Shown one piece after another: positions 59,222 to 64,000 of a stretch of 64,000 nucleotides of DNA (positions are counted from its first letter, which is position 1; every line of letters starts with the position of its first letter). Under the pieces are notes generated by a model. That model was not told the DNA's origin. It ran no database searches and saw only the letters and a program-made list of their open reading frames with translations. The stretch comes from Bradyrhizobium lablabi (GTDB lineage: Bacteria > Pseudomonadota > Alphaproteobacteria > Rhizobiales > Xanthobacteraceae): the NCBI RefSeq assembly GCF_900141755.1, contig NZ_LT670844.1:1736001-1800000 (forward strand), given 5' to 3'. The position numbers and the translations under genes are program-made.

Positions 59222-60259
59222 CTACGGCGCGGCACCCTGCCGCGCCGCGGGTTTGCGTTCGATCGGATGGATGTCGATGGCCCGCAGCCGGCCGATCCGC
59301 AACACATCCATCTCGAGCGTGCGGTCGATGCGGTCGCGATCGAGCGCGCGGATCAAATCATCGACGCCGTTGACCTCGACGCCGTCGAGCCTGATCACGA
59401 CGTCGCCCGGCAATAGCCCGGCCCGCGCCGCCGGGCTGTCCGGCTCGATTTGCGCGAGCAGCGCGCCCATCTTGTTTTCGACGCCGGCGACCACTGCGTG
59501 CCGTCGCGGGATCGGCGCGGTCTGGCCGGACACGCCGATATAGGCGCGCCGGACATAGCCGTGGCGGATGATCTCGGACAGCACGAACTGCGCGGTGTTG
59601 CTGGCGACCGCAAAGCAAATGCCCTGCGCGCCAGAAATGATCGCGGTGTTGATGCCGATCACTTCCGCCGAAGACGACACCAGCGGCCCGCCGGAATTGC
59701 CGGGATTGAGTGCCGCATCGGTCTGGATCACGTCCTCGATGGTCCGCCCGCTCACCGAGCGGATCGAGCGGCCGAGCGCCGACACCACGCCCGCGGTCAC
59801 CGTCGATTCGAAGCCGAGCGGATTGCCGATCGCGACCACGAGCTGGCCGCGGCGCAAGGTTTTTGAATTGCCGAGCGAGGCATAGCGCAAATCCCGCACG
59901 CCGTCTGCGCGCAGCAGCGCCAGATCGGTGTCGGGATCGACGCCGAGCACGCGCGCATCGGTGACGACGCCCTCGATGTCGCGCAGCCTGATCTGTTTTG
60001 ATGATCCGACCACATGGCTGTTGGTCAGCACCAATCCATCAGGCGAGATGACTATTCCGGATCCCATGCCGCCCCGCCCGCGCGCGCCCGGCGCTGTCGA
60101 GCCGGTCTCAACGCGGACCACCGCGGGCCCGACGCGTTCGGTCACGCCGATCACGGCATTGGAATAAGCGTCGAGCAGGGCCTGGTCGGCGGCGGCGGTT
60201 TGTGTGGTGACTTGCGATGAGGGTCCCTCATCGAAGGTATCCTTGGTAAAATCCAACAT
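59222..60259 (-). CDS. Trypsin-like serine protease with PDZ domain (Deg/HtrA type), 345 aa
   Basis: S1C protease. The triad is visible: His in LVLTNSHVVGSSKQ near residue 82, Asp in DPDTDLALLRADG near 112, Ser in LNPGNSGGPLVSSSAEVIGI near 187. A single PDZ domain follows (residues about 235-325) with GALLAQIEPDSPAARAGLLP and GDVVIRLDGVEVNGVDDLIR. No signal peptide or N-terminal membrane helix is present, unlike periplasmic DegP/DegQ, so it may be cytoplasmic. GAGGAA is 9 bases before the ATG at 60259. Length is that of single-PDZ Deg proteins. Confidence 0.9.
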   Translation of the reverse strand: MLDFTKDTFDEGPSSQVTTQTAAADQALLDAYSNAVIGVTERVGPAVVRVETGSTAPGARGRGGMGSGIVISPDGLVLTNSHVVGSSKQIRLRDIEGVVTDARVLGVDPDTDLALLRADGVRDLRYASLGNSKTLRRGQLVVAIGNPLGFESTVTAGVVSALGRSIRSVSGRTIEDVIQTDAALNPGNSGGPLVSSSAEVIGINTAIISGAQGICFAVASNTAQFVLSEIIRHGYVRRAYIGVSGQTAPIPRRHAVVAGVENKMGALLAQIEPDSPAARAGLLPGDVVIRLDGVEVNGVDDLIRALDRDRIDRTLEMDVLRIGRLRAIDIHPIERKPAARQGAAP

Positions 60260-60400
60260 GGCGAATTCCTCGGGTTAATCAAATGGTGGCCCTGTCACGG
60301 CTTCGCAAGTCCCAGAAAATGAGCGCTGCCGAGCCTTGACTGCTGCTTGAAAGAGCACTTCAAAAGCGTTGCCGTGTCGCCGACCAAGCCGGAGTTCGTC

Positions 60401-61240
60401 ATGCGCCGCGTCCTGCTCGCTTTCCTTCTGTTTCTCCCGTTCCAGGCCGCCAATAGCGAACCGCTGTGGCAAACCCTTCCGCCGACGCCCACTCCCGTGC
60501 CCGGAGAGCATAGCGGCCATGCCAAGGTCAACGGCATCAGCCTCTACTACGCCACCATCGGGCATGGTTCGCCCGTCGTCCTTCTGCACGGCGGCCTCTC
60601 GAACTCCGAATATTGGGGCAACCAGGTCAGGGCACTCGCGCCGCACCACACCGTCATCGTCGTGGATAGCCGCGGCCATGGCCGGAGCACGCGCGACGCC
60701 CGTCCCTACGGCTACGACCTGATGGCTGATGATGTGATCGCGCTGCTAGACACATTGCACATCGCCAAGGCCGATGTGGTCGGCTGGAGCGACGGCGCCA
60801 TCCTGGGACTTGATCTCGCCATCCGTCATCCCGACCGGGTCGGCAAGGTATTTGCTTTCGCCGCCAATACCGTCACCTCAGGCGTCCAGGAGGGCGTGGA
60901 GAAGAACCCAACCTTTGCCCGCTTTATCGAACGTGCGGGACATGAATACGAGAAACTGTCGGCAACGCCGAAAGAGTATGACGCTTTTGTCGCGCAGATC
61001 ACCAAGATGTGGGAGACCGAACCGAACTGGACGGATGCTCAACTGCAATCAATCCGCTCATCGGTGCTGGTGGTGGACGGCGACCACGACGAAGCCATCA
61101 AACGCGCGCACACCGAATATATCGCCGCCGCCATCCCCGGCGCCGGCCTGTTGATCCTGCCCAACACCAGCCATTTTGCCTTTTTGCAGGACCCCGCGCT
61201 TTTCAACGCGGCGCTGCTGCATTTTCTGGGCGATCGCTGA
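60401..61240 (+). CDS. Secreted alpha/beta hydrolase, 279 aa
   Basis: GGAG stands 7 bases before the ATG at 60401, and a signal peptide follows (RRVLLAFLLFLPFQAANSEP), so it is likely periplasmic. Catalytic features: VVLLHGGLSNSEYWGNQVRA, the nucleophile elbow VVGWSDGAILGLDL with Ser near residue 131, Asp in LVVDGDHDEAIKRAH near 227, His in LPNTSHFAFLQDPALFNAAL near 257. Resembles esterases or lactonases; substrate unknown. Divergent from the Deg-type protease. Confidence 0.88.
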   Translation: MRRVLLAFLLFLPFQAANSEPLWQTLPPTPTPVPGEHSGHAKVNGISLYYATIGHGSPVVLLHGGLSNSEYWGNQVRALAPHHTVIVVDSRGHGRSTRDARPYGYDLMADDVIALLDTLHIAKADVVGWSDGAILGLDLAIRHPDRVGKVFAFAANTVTSGVQEGVEKNPTFARFIERAGHEYEKLSATPKEYDAFVAQITKMWETEPNWTDAQLQSIRSSVLVVDGDHDEAIKRAHTEYIAAAIPGAGLLILPNTSHFAFLQDPALFNAALLHFLGDR

Positions 61241-61267
61241 CGAGTCGAAATGCTCGGGCCCGATTCG

Positions 61268-61355
61268 GTAGGGCTGGTTAGCGAAGCGTAACCCGCCGCT
61301 TCTGTGGTCGTGGCGGAAAAATGGCGGATTACGCTGACGCTAATCCGCCCTACGG
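61268..61355. repeat. Long inverted repeat (intergenic palindrome)
   Basis: The left arm GTAGGGCTGGTTAGCGAAGC (continuing GTAACCCGCC) pairs with the right arm GGCGGATTACGCTGACGCTA (continuing ATCCGCCCTAC), with a handful of mismatches and a short central loop. This is the well-known TAGGGTGGGTTAGC-type repeat of alphaproteobacterial genomes. Its right end covers the stop codon of the PfkB gene (61350-61352). Confidence 0.8.
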
Positions 61356-62327
61356 GCTACCGTTCGGCTTAGGCGAATTCGGCAAGAGCCGGGACAATTC
61401 CGCGCCGACGTCGGACAGCTGCGGCGGATCGGCGCCGGCGCGACCGCAGGTGATGGCCGCGCAGCTTGCGGCAAACGACAGCGCGCGAAAAAGCTCGTCG
61501 GAATTCATCCGCGCCAGCGTATCCTTGCCGATCCGTCCGATCGCCCGCAAGGCGAACAGCAATGCGGCCTGAAAGCTGTCACCGGCGCCGATGGTATCAA
61601 CGACCGCTACCGTCGGCGCCTCGACCTCAACTGCGCCCGCCTCGCAATGCCAGGCCTGCGCGCCCTTGATGCCGCGGGTGACGACGACCAGACTTGTACC
61701 CGCTGCGACCATCGACTGCGCCCTTGGCGCACAGTCGCTGGCGCCATAGAGATATTCGAAGTCTACATCCGACATCCGAACGATGTCGGCCCTAGCGGCA
61801 AAGCCATTCATCTGATCGACATAGCGCGCCTTGTCGCGAACCAGATTGGGCCGGCAATTCGGATCGAAGGAGATCGTGACCGATCCACCGGCATCCTCGA
61901 TCATGGCGAGCGCCTCGGCCGCGCCCTTGTCGTTGGTGAGCGTCGTCGATCCGACATGGATAGCTTCGATTTCGTCGAAGGGGATGGTGCCGCGCCGATA
62001 GGCCCAGTTTCGCGACGCCGTCGCCTCATCATAAAAGGCGTATTGCGGTTCACCGCCGACGCTGCGCACAAACGCCAGCGTCGTCTGGTGATCGCTGCGT
62101 GTGGCGTAGCGCAGATCCACCTGCGAGGCGGAGGCATGGTCGGCTATCATGCGCCCGAACATGTCGGCCGAGATGCCGCCGACAAATCCCGCCCGCGCGC
62201 CGAGACGCGCCATGCCGACGGCAATGTTGAGGCAGGAACCTCCGACCACCGGCACGACGGCGTCGCGCCCGTCCATGGCTTTGACCGGCAGGAAGTCGAC
62301 CAGGGCATCTCCAGAGCTTAGCAGCAT
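61350..62327 (-). CDS. PfkB-family carbohydrate kinase (fructokinase-like), 325 aa
   Basis: Ribokinase-fold sugar kinase. The start is ATG 62327, with GGAAG 9 bases before it; the open frame to 62741 lies inside the neighbouring gene. Motif 1: VVPVVGGSCLNIAVGMARLG (GG then N near residue 34). Motif 2: VVDTIGAGDSFQAALLFAL near 255, with the catalytic Asp in GAGD. SFDPNCRPNLVRDKARYVDQ near 160 is typical of fructokinases. It would phosphorylate a sugar for catabolism. It is 26 bases downstream of the FGGY kinase, in the same operon. Confidence 0.9.
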   Translation of the reverse strand: MLLSSGDALVDFLPVKAMDGRDAVVPVVGGSCLNIAVGMARLGARAGFVGGISADMFGRMIADHASASQVDLRYATRSDHQTTLAFVRSVGGEPQYAFYDEATASRNWAYRRGTIPFDEIEAIHVGSTTLTNDKGAAEALAMIEDAGGSVTISFDPNCRPNLVRDKARYVDQMNGFAARADIVRMSDVDFEYLYGASDCAPRAQSMVAAGTSLVVVTRGIKGAQAWHCEAGAVEVEAPTVAVVDTIGAGDSFQAALLFALRAIGRIGKDTLARMNSDELFRALSFAASCAAITCGRAGADPPQLSDVGAELSRLLPNSPKPNGSP

Positions 62328-62353
62328 GGTCTTGCAATCTTCCGCAATCAGCC

Positions 62354-64000
62354 TCAGTGATCGGTCTTGATCCCGCGCATCGCATCGCGACTTTCCCGGT
62401 CCAATGTTCGCATCAGTCCGTGAACCCGGCGCTTCGAGCGGTGGAAGTCGGCCATGCCAGGTGCCGTGGGTTCGCTCGAGCGGCCGATCGCCGACATCGA
62501 AGCCATGGCCTCGCCGATCGATGCATAGGCGGTGCCGGCAACCGCACCGAGCATCGCAGCTCCGAGCAGCACCGGTTCCTGGGTTTCGGGAACGGCAACG
62601 GTGAGACCCGTCGTGTCCGCCATGATCTGGCGGACCAGCGCGCTTCGCCCCGCCCCGCCGCTGATCACCATCAGGTCGCTGTCGACCCCGTGCGCGCGGA
62701 AGGCGTCGACCACATCGGCGAGACCATAGGCAAGGCCGCACAATCCCGCCACGAACAATCGCTCCATCGAAGCGATGTCGACGTCGAGATCGAGGCCAGC
62801 GACGACCGCCCGCGAATCCGGATCGGCGAACGGCGAGCGGTTGCCGAGAAACTCGGGCATGACGTGGATATCGCGGGCCAACAACGCCGCCTCGCCCAAG
62901 GATTTTTCGCGCGAGACGATGCGCCGCTCGAGAAATTCCAGGATTTCCTGTCCACCCGCATGCGCCGCCGCGAGCGCCTCGTTGTATGCCGGATGAGATT
63001 TGATCAGATGATCGATCGCCGCGCCTGCCGCCGACTGGCCGCCTTCATTGAGCCAGAAGCCTGGAACCATGCCCGAATAATAAGGACCCCAGACACCCGG
63101 CACGAAGCGCGCTTCGGATGTCGTCGCCATGATGCAGGCCGAGGTCCCCATGATGTAGGCGAGGCGTCGGCAAACATCGACAGAACCGCCCGCCTTCTCA
63201 CGCCCTCCAATCGTGCCGACACCTCCAGCGTGGGCATCGATCAGCGACGCCCCGACCGGCGTACCCTCCACGAGACCGAAATCGCGCGCGGCGGATGGCG
63301 AGAGGCCGGTGCCGAGCAGTGTGCCCGGCGCGACGATCTCTCTTCCGATCTTGGCGTAATCGTTCGCGGCGAGATCGCCAAGGCCGATGCGCACAAAATA
63401 GCTCTCGCTCCAGCGCCGTTCGTGGGCAAGATAATTCCATTTGCAGGCCAGCGTGCAGATCGAACGCTGCGTCGATCCGGTGGCGCGGAACGACAGATAA
63501 TCGGCGAGATCGAAGAAATGCCCCGCCGAGCGATAGCTCGACGGCAAATGCCGCTTCAGCCAAAGCAGTTTTGGAATCTCCATCTCGGGCGAGATCGAGC
63601 CGCCGACATAGCGCAAGACGTGGTCATGGGTGTCGTTGATCTCGCGCGCCTCGGCGATTGCGCGATGGTCCATCCAGACGATGACATTGCGCCGCGCCTC
63701 GCCCGACGGACTTACCGTCAGCGGCTCGGCGGCGGCGTCAAGCACCACCAGCGAGCAGGTCGCATCGAAGCCGATGCCCTTGACGGCGGCAGGTGGAACG
63801 GCTGCTTCCGCCATCGCGGCACGGACCGAGGCGGCGCAGGCCGCCCAGATATCCGACGACGATTGTTCGACGACGCTGCCTGCTTCATGCCAAATGGCGA
63901 TCGGATGCCGGGCAGTCGCGAGCAGGGTTCCCTTCTCGTCGAACACGCCGGCGCGCGCGCTCGACGTTCCGACGTCGACACCGATGAAGGCCTGCTTCAT
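62354..64000 (-). CDS. FGGY-family carbohydrate kinase (pentulose kinase type), 548 aa
   Basis: Actin-fold sugar kinase. KQAFIGVDVGTSSARAGVFD is the N-terminal phosphate loop; IGFDATCSLVVLDAA and VIVWMDHRAIAEAREINDTH follow, the latter with the Trp-Met-Asp substrate contact. GNRSPFADPDSRAVVAGLDL near residue 385 and DLMVISGGAGRSALVRQIMA near 440 are the C-terminal FGGY signatures of the pentulose-kinase (TIGR01315-like) branch, whose members are about 540 residues. The ATG occupies the last three bases of the window, so upstream sequence (promoter, ribosome site) is missing. It forms a two-gene unit with the PfkB kinase. Confidence 0.9.
   Translation of the reverse strand: MKQAFIGVDVGTSSARAGVFDEKGTLLATARHPIAIWHEAGSVVEQSSSDIWAACAASVRAAMAEAAVPPAAVKGIGFDATCSLVVLDAAAEPLTVSPSGEARRNVIVWMDHRAIAEAREINDTHDHVLRYVGGSISPEMEIPKLLWLKRHLPSSYRSAGHFFDLADYLSFRATGSTQRSICTLACKWNYLAHERRWSESYFVRIGLGDLAANDYAKIGREIVAPGTLLGTGLSPSAARDFGLVEGTPVGASLIDAHAGGVGTIGGREKAGGSVDVCRRLAYIMGTSACIMATTSEARFVPGVWGPYYSGMVPGFWLNEGGQSAAGAAIDHLIKSHPAYNEALAAAHAGGQEILEFLERRIVSREKSLGEAALLARDIHVMPEFLGNRSPFADPDSRAVVAGLDLDVDIASMERLFVAGLCGLAYGLADVVDAFRAHGVDSDLMVISGGAGRSALVRQIMADTTGLTVAVPETQEPVLLGAAMLGAVAGTAYASIGEAMASMSAIGRSSEPTAPGMADFHRSKRRVHGLMRTLDRESRDAMRGIKTDH

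Noticed and set aside
61350..62741. N-terminal extension of the PfkB kinase to 463 residues
   Set aside because: The extra 138 codons lie inside the FGGY kinase gene in another frame; the ATG at 62327 has a ribosome site and matches the family's start.

Overview
The window reads as chromosomal DNA from an alphaproteobacterium of the Bradyrhizobium/Rhodopseudomonas type. That is an inference from gene families: many branched-chain amino-acid and tripartite-tricarboxylate (Bug) receptors, a bradyrhizobial-style exopolysaccharide (EPS) locus, an H-NS/HvrA-type regulator with a C-terminal SETWAGRGKQPRWL motif, small secreted and membrane proteins of rhizobial flavour, and palindromic REP-like repeats. 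I saw no rRNA, tRNA, CRISPR array, intact insertion sequence or integrase.

Region 1 (1 to about 32 kb) is a Wzx/Wzy-type EPS locus. It holds a truncated FAD oxidoreductase at the left edge, two FkbM methyltransferases, four acyltransferase-3 proteins plus the relic of a fifth, a polyprenyl-phosphate sugar-1-phosphate transferase, a WecG-type transferase, three other glycosyltransferases, a flippase, three polymerase/ligase-like membrane proteins, a Wza-type export lipoprotein and a Wzc/ExoP-type tyrosine autokinase. The core is two convergent operons (plus strand 16.5-20.3 kb; minus strand 27.0-20.3 kb) followed by a plus-strand tail with a transglutaminase-like peptidase on the opposite strand and a PPP-type phosphatase. 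The left part (1-16 kb) looks AT-richer and more rearranged. It contains a frame-broken acyltransferase C-terminus and a degraded copy of the phosphatase gene whose intact version lies about 23 kb away.

Region 2 (32-38.7 kb) is a low-density stretch of small genes. Four proteins of 40-58 residues that look membrane-anchored were found by reading codons, beside an H-NS-like gene. Several short tandem duplications lie in the non-coding DNA. It ends with an orphan TRAP receptor and a probable Tat-exported Hint-domain protein followed by a clear intrinsic terminator.

Region 3 (38.7-60 kb) is a GC-rich catabolic and uptake region. An IclR regulator at 49951 is divergent from a five-gene operon (ThDP enzyme, SDR-like protein, cupin, KstD-like flavoprotein, TIM-barrel isomerase). 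Downstream of the regulator is a branched-chain-type ABC transporter whose permease LivM and both ATPases are fused into one polypeptide, then a sugar-type binding protein, a 6-hydroxynicotinate-monooxygenase-like flavoprotein and a Bug receptor. To the left are a Bug receptor, a carboxymuconolactone-decarboxylase-like protein, an alpha/beta hydrolase, a zinc dehydrogenase and an FAD-linked oxidase. The combination suggests uptake and breakdown of a cyclic carbon compound that cannot be named from the sequence.

Region 4 (60-64 kb) has a Deg-like protease, a secreted alpha/beta hydrolase, and a PfkB/FGGY sugar-kinase pair running off the right edge. Start codons were often moved inward from the longest open frame where a clear Shine-Dalgarno site or signal peptide decided the matter.
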